Numbered from the stretch's first letter, positions 8,320 through 16,507 are shown. The stretch is DNA of 64,000 bases from JACOTK01 sp963743945 (GCA_963743945.1 CAVURO010000001.1:1-64000); one strand, 5' to 3'. Notes: generated from the letters alone by a model not told the origin. Numbers and translations: made by a program.

Positions 8320-8325
8320 TATGGT
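8320..8325 (+). promoter_or_regulatory. -10 box, leaderless start for enoyl-CoA hydratase gene
   Basis: TATGGT ends seven bases before ATG 8333, and this spacing is why 8333 is preferred over the in-frame ATG at 8321, which lies inside the box. Confidence 0.45.
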
Positions 8326-8332
8326 CTGCTCC

Positions 8333-9094
8333 ATGGTCGAATTCGAACAGCACGGACGCGTCGCCGTCCTCACGATAAACCGCCCCGAAGCCCGCAACGC
8401 CATCAACGGTGAGGTCTCCGCAGCGATGGAGGCGCACTATGACCGCTTCGAGGAAGACCCCGATCTCTGGGTTGCAGTCATCGCCGGAGCGGGCCCGGTC
8501 TTCTGTGCCGGGGCCGACCTGAAAGCGGTCTCCACGGGCCAGGCCGCCGGGCTCATGACCGCCAAAGGAGGCTTTGCGGGTCTTTGTGCCCGCGAGCGGA
8601 CCAAGCCACTCATCGCTGCGGTCAACGGCCCGGCCGTCGCAGGCGGCTGTGAGATCGTGCTCGCCTGCGATCTCGTGGTCGCATCGACCGAGGCAAAGTT
8701 CGGCATTCCCGAGGTCAAGCGTTCCCTGGTCGCCGCCGGCGGCGGCCTTTTCCGCCTTCCGCGGGCGATCCCCCGCAACCTGGCCATGGAGCTCGCCCTG
8801 ACCGGAGACACCATCACCGCCGAGCGCGCGTACCAGCTCGGCATGGTGAATGCGCTCGTCGACCCGGGCAAAGCCGTCGAGGGGGCGCTCGATCTCGCCG
8901 AGCGGATCTGCGTCAATGCGCCCGTGGCCGTCCGCGAGAGCCGCAAGGTCGTTGCCGAGACGATCCTTGCGGACGACGAGACCGGTTGGCGTCTCAGCAA
9001 CGAGGCTTTCATGCGTGTGGCCCAGAGCGAGGACTTCTCGGAGGGCCCACTGGCATTCATCGAGAAGCGCGCACCTCAGTGGAAGGGCCGCTGA
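8333..9094 (+). CDS. Enoyl-CoA hydratase/isomerase (crotonase family)
   Basis: A 253-residue crotonase. The oxyanion-hole segments are GPVFCAGADLKAV and ALNG-type AAVNGPAVAGGCEIVLACD. The first catalytic Glu region reads KFGIPEVKRSLVAAGGGLFRL, keeping the Glu of the PE motif; the loop that often holds the second Glu is less typical. Such enzymes hydrate or isomerise enoyl-CoA thioesters in fatty-acid, steroid or aromatic degradation. It stands alone, with converging NUDIX/GNAT genes behind it, so the substrate cannot be inferred from context. Confidence 0.9.
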   Translation: MVEFEQHGRVAVLTINRPEARNAINGEVSAAMEAHYDRFEEDPDLWVAVIAGAGPVFCAGADLKAVSTGQAAGLMTAKGGFAGLCARERTKPLIAAVNGPAVAGGCEIVLACDLVVASTEAKFGIPEVKRSLVAAGGGLFRLPRAIPRNLAMELALTGDTITAERAYQLGMVNALVDPGKAVEGALDLAERICVNAPVAVRESRKVVAETILADDETGWRLSNEAFMRVAQSEDFSEGPLAFIEKRAPQWKGR

Positions 9095-9113
9095 CCCTCG
9101 CCGACACCGATGC

Positions 9114-9534
9114 TCAGGCGATGACGTCGAGCACGCCGTGCTCGTGGAGGAACTCGGCGAGACCCTCCACGAGGTTCATCTCGGCAACCTCGTGGAGATG
9201 AACCCATCTGGCGGCGATCGCGTCGTCGCCCGCCACGGGCTCCTCGCGGTCGAGCACGTCGACGAGGAAGTCGAGAATCGACGAAGTGGCGGTCATCGTC
9301 GATCCGTTCGACCCAGCCGAGCAGCTGTCCGCAGAGCCCCTCGACGCCGGTCTCTTCGCGAAGCTCTCGAATGACCGCTTCTGCGAGGGTCTCCCCCATC
9401 TGCACGCGTCCGCCGGGAACGCTCCATTCCCACCGTCCCGGGTCCTGGCCGCGCTGCACCAGTAGCAGTCGGCCTTCGGCAATCGTCACCGCCCCGACGC
9501 AGATCTCGGGGCCGGGGCCGACCAGCGGGCTCAA
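9114..9534 (-). CDS. NUDIX hydrolase, frame broken near 9280
   Basis: This codes a NUDIX pyrophosphohydrolase of about 139 residues. It opens with GAVTIAEGRLLLVQRGQDPG, then WSVPGGRVQMGETLAEAV and IRELREETGVEG, a complete NUDIX box (Gx5Ex7REUxEExGU). After DDDRHFV the frame fails: one extra base in GTCGATTC (about 9278-9284) must be removed to continue ILDFLVDVLDREEPVAG and end LHEHGVLDVIA at 9114. The start is a TTG that overlaps the stop of the GNAT gene (TTGA), so translation is coupled. It may hydrolyse nucleotide-type diphosphates; the substrate is not deducible. Confidence 0.75.
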
Positions 9535-10058
9535 CGGTCACTCGATGCGCCGCCCGCATCGCCGTCGTCGCCGGAACGCACGCCGCCATCCACAAGGCGA
9601 TGGTGAACGATGATGGCGCGGGCGGTGAACCGGGCCGTCTCGAAGAAGTTCTTGGCCTGTCGGTTTCCGGGAAGCACGGTCGCATCGACCCCGCTGCAAC
9701 CCTGCTCCACGGCCCAGGCGACGACCGTCTCGATGAGCAGCTCGCCAACCCCGACCTCCCGGGCGTTCTCCATGACGAAGATGTCGCTGATCACGCCCAG
9801 ACGCTCGCCGTTCCGCAGGTCCTCGATGCGCGCTCTGGCATAGCCGACAACCGTGTCATCGATCGTGCCCACAAGCAGCAACGCCTCGGGGTCCCCGAGC
9901 GCAGAGGCGAGCACCGGGTCGGCCGGAATCGGTATCGCCTCCCGGTTCGACCAGACATGGCCACCTCGGGCCTCCGCCTGCTCGGCGACTGCCATCGCCG
10001 CCAAGGCGGACAGCTGGGCCAAGTCGTCGTTGTCCGCGCGTCGAACCGCCTCGATCAC
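9531..10058 (-). CDS. GNAT-family N-acetyltransferase
   Basis: A 175-residue acetyl-CoA-dependent acetyltransferase. The typical order is visible: an N-terminal helix region (VIEAVRRADNDDLAQLSAL), beta strands in LLLVGTIDDTVVGYARARIE, motif A with VISDIFVMENAREVGVGELL, and a final strand region GVDATVLPGNRQAKNFFETA matching the usual N-x-x-A-x-x-F/Y end of GNAT domains. GTG 10058 is chosen because it falls 10 bases after the upstream stop. It is the middle gene of a three-gene minus-strand operon with an unknown protein and the NUDIX gene. Confidence 0.8.
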   Translation of the reverse strand: MIEAVRRADNDDLAQLSALAAMAVAEQAEARGGHVWSNREAIPIPADPVLASALGDPEALLLVGTIDDTVVGYARARIEDLRNGERLGVISDIFVMENAREVGVGELLIETVVAWAVEQGCSGVDATVLPGNRQAKNFFETARFTARAIIVHHRLVDGGVRSGDDGDAGGASSDR

Positions 10059-10068
10059 TCGAAGTCGA

Positions 10069-10575
10069 TCAGCTGGTCGACGATTGCAGCTGGACAATCC
10101 TCGCGAGCACCGTTCGGCGACCCCGATGCTGATCCTCATAGGCCCGCACCGCTTCGAGCTCCTCGGCGTCGAGTGCCGCCAATCTCGGAAGGACCTGCGA
10201 AGCCGACAGCGAGTCGTAGTCGGGCACCGCGAGCAACGCTGCACCGGGACCGGTCGTGGGAGCAGCTCGAACCAGTCGTGGCGAGGCCACGACACCTCCC
10301 GGAGCACCGCTGTCCCATCGATCACCGGTCAGGTCCTGGTCGCCACGCGAGCGGGCGAGCTCCGCTCGCGCCTCCTCGATCGCCAGGCGACCCGCCAACT
10401 TGGCCGCGGTGAACTGACCCGCGAGGTTGCCGGCGGCAAGCTCGGTGCGACCCACCTCGACAAGCTTCGGGAGCATCATCTTTGCGATGCTTGCCAAACC
10501 CACGGGGGCATACAGCAGCATCTCCACCGCCTGCTCGGCAGCGCTCTTCTCCTGATGGTCGACCATGGCGCTCAT
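10069..10575 (-). CDS. Conserved actinobacterial protein of unknown function
   Basis: A 168-residue protein. After a short polar start it has the hydrophobic segment LLYAPVGLASIAKMMLPKLV (a peripheral or re-entrant membrane helix), then Ala/Glu-rich helices. It ends with a compact motif PDYDSLSASQVLPRLAALDA / EELEAVRAYEDQHRGRRTVL, a C-terminal module that recurs in unrelated actinobacterial proteins and probably serves as a docking or oligomerisation helix pair. ATG 10575 is preferred; MVDH at 10566 is also possible. First gene of the operon with the GNAT and NUDIX genes. Confidence 0.65.
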   Translation of the reverse strand: MSAMVDHQEKSAAEQAVEMLLYAPVGLASIAKMMLPKLVEVGRTELAAGNLAGQFTAAKLAGRLAIEEARAELARSRGDQDLTGDRWDSGAPGGVVASPRLVRAAPTTGPGAALLAVPDYDSLSASQVLPRLAALDAEELEAVRAYEDQHRGRRTVLARIVQLQSSTS

Positions 10576-10648
10576 CGCCCCATCGTTGTCGATGTTGTGG
10601 TCACAGGGAAAGTCAAGGGACAACGCTGCCTCGAGCGGCGAGGCTTCA

Positions 10649-11176
10649 TCAAGAGCAGTCCCGACAGATCTGGCGTTTGGGGTCAGCCAACTGGTTTTGC
10701 GGCATGACCAGGAAGCACGACATGCACAGGAACTCTCCAGCCGCCCGCGGACGCACTTTGGCCGTGTCCCCCCGGTCGTCGGTCTCGACAGCCCCTTCGT
10801 CCTCGTCCTCGTCCTCGTCGTCCTCGGCGACCACAAGGCGATCCTTCAGGATGGTATCGAGGTCGGCCTCGACGTCGTCGGGGTCCTCGTCGTCCTCGTC
10901 CTCCTCCTCGTCCCCATCGCCCTCAACCGAGGCAGCCTTCTTGGGCACGGGCGCCACGATCACGTCGTCGATCTCAACACCCTCTTCACCGGCTATGACC
11001 TCGTCGATGGGGACGAGGTCATCATCGATCAGCTCGTCGTCGCCGAGATCCTCGATGTCGACGATGTCGTCATCGACCAGATCCTCATCGACCAGGTCGG
11101 CGTCGTCGAGATCGGCGTCGTCCAGATCGCCGGCATCGGCTACTTCCTCTTCCAGTTCCTCATTGTCGTCGACCAT
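10649..11176 (-). CDS. DUF4193-like acidic protein with a zinc ribbon
   Basis: A roughly 175-residue protein, extremely acidic through most of its length: Asp/Glu repeats such as DLDDADLDDADLVDEDLVDD and a second tract EEEDEDDEDPDDVEADLD. After the conserved LDTILKDRLVVAEDDEDED comes a C-terminal zinc ribbon FLCMSCFLVMPQNQL and QICRDC, with four Cys as CxxC...CxxC. This layout matches the actinobacterial DUF4193 family. The acidic part resembles a nucleic-acid mimic or a polymerase/ribosome-binding tail, but no role is proven. Start M at 11176 is favoured because GGGGATG sits at ribosome-site distance; 11182 is the alternative. Confidence 0.75.
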   Translation of the reverse strand: MVDDNEELEEEVADAGDLDDADLDDADLVDEDLVDDDIVDIEDLGDDELIDDDLVPIDEVIAGEEGVEIDDVIVAPVPKKAASVEGDGDEEEDEDDEDPDDVEADLDTILKDRLVVAEDDEDEDEDEGAVETDDRGDTAKVRPRAAGEFLCMSCFLVMPQNQLADPKRQICRDCS

Positions 11177-11198
11177 GCTCATCCCCTGAAGGCGGTGT

Positions 11199-11218
11199 CC
11201 GGTTCATTTGAGAACCGG
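11199..11218. promoter_or_regulatory. Perfect 7-bp inverted repeat at the DUF4193 gene start
   Basis: CCGGTTC and GAACCGG flank a 6-base ATTTGA centre. It lies directly at the expected transcription start from the TAGAGT box at 11225-11230, so it could be a repressor operator or a 5' mRNA hairpin. Confidence 0.4.
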
Positions 11219-11224
11219 GGGCGG

Positions 11225-11230
11225 ACTCTA
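11225..11230 (-). promoter_or_regulatory. -10 box for the DUF4193-like gene
   Basis: TAGAGT on the minus strand, about 48 bases before the start codon; unlike most starts in this window it gives a real 5' leader, which carries the inverted repeat. Confidence 0.35.
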
Positions 11231-11458
11231 GTCATTCCCACCGCGAATGCCAGTCATCCTTCGGCGAGGACATTCGGAGTGTGAGGTGGCCGAAATCAGC
11301 GGCTCATGCCCCGACCCACGCAAGACGGGGAATATACCCGGTTCGCCGGGGATTCATGCACTTCGTTCCCGAACGATCCGATGATGGCCGTTTTGCCAGG
11401 CGTCGCATGGAGGAAACGATCGCTCGACAGCCACCGGGTGGCCCGCTTCGCCGAGTCC

Positions 11459-11809
11459 TCAGGCGGCACGGTGCACACCACTGTCGCGTCGGACGGCCGC
11501 ATCCAACGACGCGCCCATCCGGGCCTGCTCGGCCCCGTCGAGGCCGTTGACCACCAGCACCCCCTGGATCATGTCCTCGATCACCCAATCGAGCGAGCGG
11601 CCGCGTAGGCGCACCGAGACCATGGGTGGAGCCCCGGCGCGTCGCCGCAGCGATCGGTCGACACCCGTCAGACGCGGAGGGCTGCGAAATCCCGGCGCGC
11701 ACAGCCCGAGCCGTCTGGCCTCGTCCGCGAGAAGACGGGCAACGCGGGCGAACTCCATGACGGTGGCCGGCGCTTCCATGTTCCCCATGTTGGCCAAGAG
11801 GTACGACAC
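11459..11809 (-). CDS. Small hypothetical protein
   Basis: A 116-residue protein that begins (GTG) with SYLLANMGNMEAPATVMEFA, followed by VARLLADEARRLGLCAPGFR and VSVRLRGRSLDWVIEDMIQG. The combination of a Pro/Arg-rich middle (FRSPPRLTGVDRSLRRRAG) and the following strand-helix section looks like a real small domain, but I do not recognise it. ATG starts at MGNME or MEAP are possible. It is divergent from the PD-(D/E)XK nuclease gene, 49 bases apart. Confidence 0.5.
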   Translation of the reverse strand: MSYLLANMGNMEAPATVMEFARVARLLADEARRLGLCAPGFRSPPRLTGVDRSLRRRAGAPPMVSVRLRGRSLDWVIEDMIQGVLVVNGLDGAEQARMGASLDAAVRRDSGVHRAA

Positions 11810-11844
11810 TCCGGATGAAGGCTCCCATCGTCACAGGGGCGCTC

Positions 11845-11850
11845 TAGGGT
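11845..11850 (+). promoter_or_regulatory. -10 box, leaderless start for the nuclease gene
   Basis: TAGGGT ends eight bases before GTG 11859, which settles a start that would otherwise be ambiguous in a long open frame. Confidence 0.45.
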
Positions 11851-11858
11851 GCAGGACT

Positions 11859-12800
11859 GTGTCGAACCCCGCGCAACGACGAGTGCTCAGCGAGCTACGG
11901 GGCGCCGGCGTGGAGCGACCGACCTTCGATCCGGCGCTCGCGGTGTCCCTGCGCGAACGCATCGAGACGAGCCTCGAAGACCTGGCAGGTGAACTCGATC
12001 GTCCTCTCTGGGCCTCCAAGCAGGCACTGAGTCGCATCCTCGGCTGCGAGGCACATCACGTGAGCGAGGAACAGAGCGGATTCGCCTGGTCCCTTCCCGC
12101 TGCGAGAGGGTCGGTGGTTCACAAGGCGATCCAGCTGTCGGTCACCTGGAAGGGTGAGCCAACCGCCCTCGATCTCGTCGATGCCGGCATCGAACGCCTC
12201 CTCGACGATGCCCAGAGTGGGGATCTCGGCGCCTTTCTCGGCGCATGCAGCCCGGGCGAGCTCGCTGAGCTGCGAAGCGATACAGGCGACCTCGTCTGCA
12301 AGTTCCTCGAGCAGTGGCCCCCGTTGCTGCCGGCATGGAAGCCGCGAAGCGAATCACGTCTGCGCGTCAAGCTCTGCGGCGACATGATCATCCTGAGCGG
12401 CAAGGCCGACCTTACCCTGGGCAGTGCTGTGGACGACACGGCCGGACGTCTCATCGTGGACTTCAAGACGGGGCGTCCCGGCCCGCACCACACCGACGAC
12501 CTGCGCTTCTATGCCCTTCTCGACACCCTGGTCATCGGCATTCCGCCGTTTCGCCTGGCCGGCTACTACCTCGACGAGGCCAGTTTCCACCCGGAGAACG
12601 TCACCGAACAGGTCCTCGACGCGGCAGCACGACGAACGATCGCAGGGGTCACCCGCCTCATCGAGCTCCAACTCGGGTTGCGCTCACCGCAGATCACACC
12701 CAACCCCGCATGCGGTTGGTGCGCCCTCAGGTCCACCTGCGCAGGGGCGCAGGAGTGGGACCTCGCCCGCCGACACGACTCGCCTGACGGAGACGCCTGA
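11859..12800 (+). CDS. PD-(D/E)XK nuclease-family protein with a Cas4/AddB-like cysteine set
   Basis: A 313-residue protein of the RecB-type PD-(D/E)XK superfamily. Seen in order: a lone Cys (SRILGCEAHHV), the His/Gln helix motif RGSVVHKAIQLSV, the Asp of SGKADLTLGSAVDD, the core strand RLIVDFKTGRPGPHH (D-x-K), and the end CGWCALRSTC. One N-terminal Cys plus three clustered C-terminal Cys is the arrangement that holds a 4Fe-4S cluster in Cas4 and AddB. No cas genes or CRISPR repeats are nearby, so a DNA-repair or DNA-processing exonuclease is more likely. It is transcribed alone from a leaderless promoter. Confidence 0.78.
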   Translation: MSNPAQRRVLSELRGAGVERPTFDPALAVSLRERIETSLEDLAGELDRPLWASKQALSRILGCEAHHVSEEQSGFAWSLPAARGSVVHKAIQLSVTWKGEPTALDLVDAGIERLLDDAQSGDLGAFLGACSPGELAELRSDTGDLVCKFLEQWPPLLPAWKPRSESRLRVKLCGDMIILSGKADLTLGSAVDDTAGRLIVDFKTGRPGPHHTDDLRFYALLDTLVIGIPPFRLAGYYLDEASFHPENVTEQVLDAAARRTIAGVTRLIELQLGLRSPQITPNPACGWCALRSTCAGAQEWDLARRHDSPDGDA

Positions 12801-12834
12801 GGGATGCCCCTGACGGAGACGCCTGACGGCGGGG
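12783..12834 (+). repeat. Four tandem 13-bp units across the nuclease stop codon
   Basis: Units CCTGACGGAGACG, CCTGAGGGATGCC, CCTGACGGAGACG, CCTGACGGCGGGG lie head to tail. The first covers the last codons of the nuclease gene and the second contains its stop. Units 1 and 3 are identical. Confidence 0.8.
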
Positions 12835-12855
12835 TCGGATACGGGAGCGGCCGGA

Positions 12856-12861
12856 TAGCCT
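12856..12861 (+). promoter_or_regulatory. -10 box, leaderless start for second crotonase
   Basis: TAGCCT ends seven bases before ATG 12869. Confidence 0.45.
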
Positions 12862-12868
12862 TCCGCCC

Positions 12869-13627
12869 ATGAACATGATCAGGCTCGACATCCATGCCGA
12901 TCGGCGAGTTGCCGTGGTGACCCTCGACGACCCCGACCGCCGCAACGCGCTGAACCTCGAGATGGTGGCCGAGCTCGGTCTGGTCTTCGATCGCATCGAG
13001 GGCGACGACGACATCGGAGCGGTGGTCATCACCGGGGCGGGGTCGGCCTTTTGCGCGGGAGCAGCGCTGGGTGACCTGCAGAAGGCGTCGGCGGACGATT
13101 TTCGTGCCATCTATGAGGGCTTTCTCCGCGTCGGTCGCTCCACGCTGCCCACCGTGGCGGCGGTCAACGGTGCAGCGGTCGGTGCCGGCATGAACCTGGC
13201 GTTGGTCTGCGACCTCCGCCTGGCAGCGACAGGCGCCCGCTTCGACACCCGCTTCATCGACCTCGGTCTCCATCCGGGTGGGGGCCACACCTGGATGTTG
13301 CGCCACGCTATCGGTCCACAGGCAGCGGCAGCGCTGGTGCTCTTCGGGCAGATCCTCGATGGCCCCCAGGCCGAGCAGGCCGGGCTCGTGTGGCGTTGCG
13401 TTGACGAGGGCACCCTGCTCGACGAAGCCCTTGTCCTGGCAACCCGTGCCGCATCGGGGCCCAAGCTCCTGGTTCGGGAGGTCAAGGCCACGATGAGCGA
13501 CATGGCCACGGTGGCGACCCACACGGAGGCCATCGAGCGGGAGCTGAAGCCCCAGGTGTGGTCGGTGACCCAGCCGTTCTTCGCCGAACGTCTGGCGGCC
13601 GTTCAGGCTCGGGTGAAGGGACCCTAG
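12869..13627 (+). CDS. Crotonase-family protein lacking the usual catalytic Glu
   Basis: A 252-residue crotonase fold protein. CoA-binding and oxyanion-hole parts are kept: DRRNALNLEMVAEL, GAGSAFCAGAALGDL and VAAVNGAAVGAGMNLALVCD. The loop that normally carries the first catalytic Glu (PEI-x-LG) reads DTRFIDLGLHPGGGHTW, placing Phe at the Glu position, with Asp two residues later and an extra His. It is therefore unlikely to be a standard hydratase and could be an isomerase, hydrolase or other crotonase activity. Its 3' end overlaps the convergent transglycosylase gene by four bases. Confidence 0.82.
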   Translation: MNMIRLDIHADRRVAVVTLDDPDRRNALNLEMVAELGLVFDRIEGDDDIGAVVITGAGSAFCAGAALGDLQKASADDFRAIYEGFLRVGRSTLPTVAAVNGAAVGAGMNLALVCDLRLAATGARFDTRFIDLGLHPGGGHTWMLRHAIGPQAAAALVLFGQILDGPQAEQAGLVWRCVDEGTLLDEALVLATRAASGPKLLVREVKATMSDMATVATHTEAIERELKPQVWSVTQPFFAERLAAVQARVKGP

Positions 13628-14622
13628 AAGTACGACTCGGTCGCTGCGAGCACCGCGGAGATGTACGTCTGGGAGACCGGATAGACACCCTTGGTGCGAA
13701 CCGAGTTCAGGCCCTGGTAGTAGCCTGCCAGGGCCGTGGGCACGTCCCCGCCGGTGCGGTCGAGCAACCATCGCAGGTAGCGCGCGGTCATCTGGATGTT
13801 GTGGTCGGGGTTGCGCACGTCGAGCGCCTCCTTGATCACACGATCGCTCAGCCAGGCCGCCGTGGCAGGCATGATCTGACCGATCCCGACGGCCCCGACC
13901 GAGGAGATCACCTCGTTCTGCCACCCTGACTCGACCCATGCGAGGCCCATCACGAGGTCGGCCGGCACCCCATAGGCGCCCGCCCAATGCTCGAAGCGAC
14001 CCGCAAGGGCCTGGCGCTCGGGCGCCGCGCCGAGACGGGCAGGGATGCGTGCCGGATCCAGCGTGGATGGAGGCGGCGGAGCCGGTGCAGGTAGCGGGAT
14101 CATGAGCCGGGTCCCGATGCGCACCCGATTGACATCGCTGATGGCGTTCAGCGCTGCGAGGTTCGCGACGGTCGTCCCCGTCTGTTTCGCTATCGCCGAG
14201 AGCGTCTCGGCCCTCGCCACCACATGCACCCCGAACACCGCCGCTGCCGGCTCGGGAGATGCCGGTGGAGCTGCCTGGGAAGCCGAGATCGGCACCAACT
14301 CACCGACCGGGGCTGATGGCGCCGCGGCCTGATCACCGATGGCCAACAACCTCCCTGCTCGCACATGGTGAATGTTGGTGATGCCGTTCGCCGCGGCAAT
14401 GGCCTGGACGGTTGTGCCGTATCGGGCCGCCACATGCGAGAGGGTCTCTCCTCTTCGCACGACGTGGGTGGTCGCCGCGTTGCCGACCACACCCACCACC
14501 ACCACAAGGCCGAGCGCCGCTGTCAGACGGGTGATCGGCCCGCGTCGTCCACGACCGGTTCGTGCGTGGCGACCGGTTCGTGCCTGGCGACCGTGGCGAC
14601 GGCGGGTGGGCTGCATGGGCAT
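13624..14622 (-). CDS. LysM-containing lytic transglycosylase
   Basis: A 332-residue cell-wall enzyme. A basic start with a hydrophobic helix (ITRLTAALGLVVVVGVVGNA) serves as signal or anchor. Two LysM peptidoglycan-binding domains follow, near residues 53-95 (HVVRRGETLSHVAARYGTTV) and 132-175 (HVVARAETLSAIAKQTGTTV), then a Pro-rich linker. The C-terminal SLT domain has the catalytic Glu in MGLAWVESGWQNEV and the motif GAVGIGQIMPATA, and ends with the NPDHNIQMTARYL section typical of the fold. It cuts glycan strands of murein. It is monocistronic and has a GGGAG ribosome site. Confidence 0.9.
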   Translation of the reverse strand: MPMQPTRRRHGRQARTGRHARTGRGRRGPITRLTAALGLVVVVGVVGNAATTHVVRRGETLSHVAARYGTTVQAIAAANGITNIHHVRAGRLLAIGDQAAAPSAPVGELVPISASQAAPPASPEPAAAVFGVHVVARAETLSAIAKQTGTTVANLAALNAISDVNRVRIGTRLMIPLPAPAPPPPSTLDPARIPARLGAAPERQALAGRFEHWAGAYGVPADLVMGLAWVESGWQNEVISSVGAVGIGQIMPATAAWLSDRVIKEALDVRNPDHNIQMTARYLRWLLDRTGGDVPTALAGYYQGLNSVRTKGVYPVSQTYISAVLAATESYF

Positions 14623-14663
14623 GACAAACTCCCTCGGCCGCCCGCCTGTGTTGCCAGTATGGT

Positions 14664-14734
14664 CAACCTCACGGGAAACATCAACCTCACCGGCAACATC
14701 AACCTCACCGGCAACATCAACCCACCGGCAACAT
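14664..14734. repeat. Four tandem ~18-bp units upstream of the transglycosylase gene
   Basis: CAACCTCACGGGAAACAT, two identical CAACCTCACCGGCAACAT and a 17-base copy missing one base. It lies between the divergent-looking ends of the transglycosylase (start) and ThyX-like (stop) genes. The 153-base gap holds nothing else I can identify. Confidence 0.8.
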
Positions 14735-14775
14735 CTCCGGTCCCGACCGAGGTGGTCGGCGGAGGGGTCGATCGA

Positions 14776-16383
14776 TCAGGTCGCCTGACGCCGCTGTTCC
14801 GCCCGGCGCTCCGACTCGAGACGCTCGAGAGCGGTCTCGGTGTGGTCGACGAATCGCATCATGGCCGCCACGGCGTGATGGCCGGCCTGCTCGGCGATGA
14901 GTCGATGCATCTCCTGACAGACCTGTCGATAGGCGGGGTGGCCCTGCGGGGTGGTGCGCAGCTCCAACATGTGCATTGCCTCACGCGCATTGAGCTGCAT
15001 CGTGTAGCGGACCCGGTAGGCCAGGGAGACGGCGTAGCCCGCCTCTGCGGGCAGCTGGTCGACCATGGCCTCGTAGAGCGACGCGGAGCGGGCCATCGCG
15101 TCATCGAAGCGAGCACGCGTGTCGGCGCCCGCCTCGACCACCGCATCGGGCATCACGTAGCCCAGGTAGGGGGTGAGCGGCTGCCAATCGATGGTGAGCA
15201 TGCGGTGGCGCTGAAGGTCACGGAACGCTCCGTAGTCCGAAAGGACATCGAAGCGGTAGCTGAGGCGTTCGAGGGCGCGTCCCGGCTTGTGTCGCCGATT
15301 GGCCCGATTCCCGACGTAGGCGTCGACGATCGAACGACGGTCCTCGACGCCCAGTGTTCGTACACGATCGAGAATCTGCGACTCCGGGAGGCGCAATGAC
15401 GAGTAGAGCATGGCAGCGAGCATCTTGTCCTCGCCGTCCGGATCGAAGTCGATCAACTCGACCTCCGGCGAGGTCGCCGGGATGTCACTGCTGAAGAGTC
15501 GCTCCGCGACCTCGTCGACCGCCCGGCGCGTCGTGGCGAGATAGTCAACCCAGGCTCCCCCTCGCTCCGATATGTCGACTCGTCGCAGGAACGATGGAAT
15601 CACCTTTCGCAACTCCACGAGCATGAGCTGCCCGTAGGCACGCGCCTCGGGCAGGGGATGCGCCTGCATGCGAAGCAACAGTGCCTCGTAGCCCTGCCCG
15701 GTTCCATAGATGCCCACATTCGAGAGCGAGGCCGCCGGCAACACGCCGCGAACCGCGTCGAGCGCCTTGGCCCGAATCGACTGTCGATAGACGAAATCGG
15801 AATCGGACGGCTCCTTTGGATAACGATTCCGTGCCCAGTCCGTCATCGTGGGCAACAGCGCCGCATAGGTGTCGAACAGGCGGTCGAGATCGGCGATGTA
15901 GCGGGTGCCCAATGGCGAGGCCAGAACGGCCGGATCGCGCAGATAGCGGTAACGGCCACCGAGACGGGAGTCGTAGCCGATGTAGCGAGTCGACTGTTCC
16001 AGGTAGGACATCAGCCGGCCCCACTCCAGCACCTTGGTCAGGAGGTTCGAGGCCTGCTCGCAGGCGAGGTGCACCCCGCCCAGTTGGGCGACCGAATCGT
16101 CGCCGTACTCGAAGAACACCTTGTCGTAGAGCTCTTCGGCCCGTCGGACCCCGACCGTTGCATCGATGCCCGCATCGCCGTCGATCTCGAGCTCCTCGAC
16201 GAACTCGTCGAGGAAGAGGCGCCGAAGGCTCTTGTCCGTGCGGCTGTAACGGGCGAAGAGTGCCCCTTTGACCACCTCGGGCAGGTTTACCAGAGCGAAC
16301 ACGGGCCCATCGAGGTTCGAGACGTAGCGGCGAAGGATGTCCGCCTCACGACTGGTCCAATCCTCGGCGAAGTACGTCGTCAC
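14776..16383 (-). CDS. Tandem ThyX-like (FAD-dependent thymidylate synthase family) protein
   Basis: A 535-residue protein, about twice the length of classical ThyX, which forms dUMP to dTMP with FAD. The second half keeps a ThyX-type signature near residues 390-410 (LQRHRMLTIDWQPLTPYLGY), close to RHRx7S but with Thr-Pro where the Ser stands. The first half has a degenerate counterpart around YGDDSVAQLGGVHLACEQAS and LEQSTRYIGY. Long two-domain ThyX relatives are known in bacteria and their activity is unclear. GTG 16383 is supported by the -10 box six bases upstream. It is not near other nucleotide genes. Confidence 0.75.
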   Translation of the reverse strand: MTTYFAEDWTSREADILRRYVSNLDGPVFALVNLPEVVKGALFARYSRTDKSLRRLFLDEFVEELEIDGDAGIDATVGVRRAEELYDKVFFEYGDDSVAQLGGVHLACEQASNLLTKVLEWGRLMSYLEQSTRYIGYDSRLGGRYRYLRDPAVLASPLGTRYIADLDRLFDTYAALLPTMTDWARNRYPKEPSDSDFVYRQSIRAKALDAVRGVLPAASLSNVGIYGTGQGYEALLLRMQAHPLPEARAYGQLMLVELRKVIPSFLRRVDISERGGAWVDYLATTRRAVDEVAERLFSSDIPATSPEVELIDFDPDGEDKMLAAMLYSSLRLPESQILDRVRTLGVEDRRSIVDAYVGNRANRRHKPGRALERLSYRFDVLSDYGAFRDLQRHRMLTIDWQPLTPYLGYVMPDAVVEAGADTRARFDDAMARSASLYEAMVDQLPAEAGYAVSLAYRVRYTMQLNAREAMHMLELRTTPQGHPAYRQVCQEMHRLIAEQAGHHAVAAMMRFVDHTETALERLESERRAEQRRQAT

Positions 16384-16389
16384 GTCGCG

Positions 16390-16395
16390 AGCCTA
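16390..16395 (-). promoter_or_regulatory. -10 box, leaderless start for the ThyX-like gene
   Basis: TAGGCT on the minus strand, six bases before GTG 16383. Confidence 0.45.
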
Positions 16396-16507
16396 TGGCC
16401 TCACCCGGCCCCGAACGCGAACCCTCGCCGTCCTCCGGAGAAGGTGCCAACCGTCACAATGGCGAACTCACGGTCCACAGTCGTTGCGAAAGGGGGTGAC
16501 ACTCATC

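Noticed and set aside
12783..12834. 13-bp units as a CRISPR or attachment-site array
   Set aside because: No spacers and no recombinase near; simple tandem duplication explains them.
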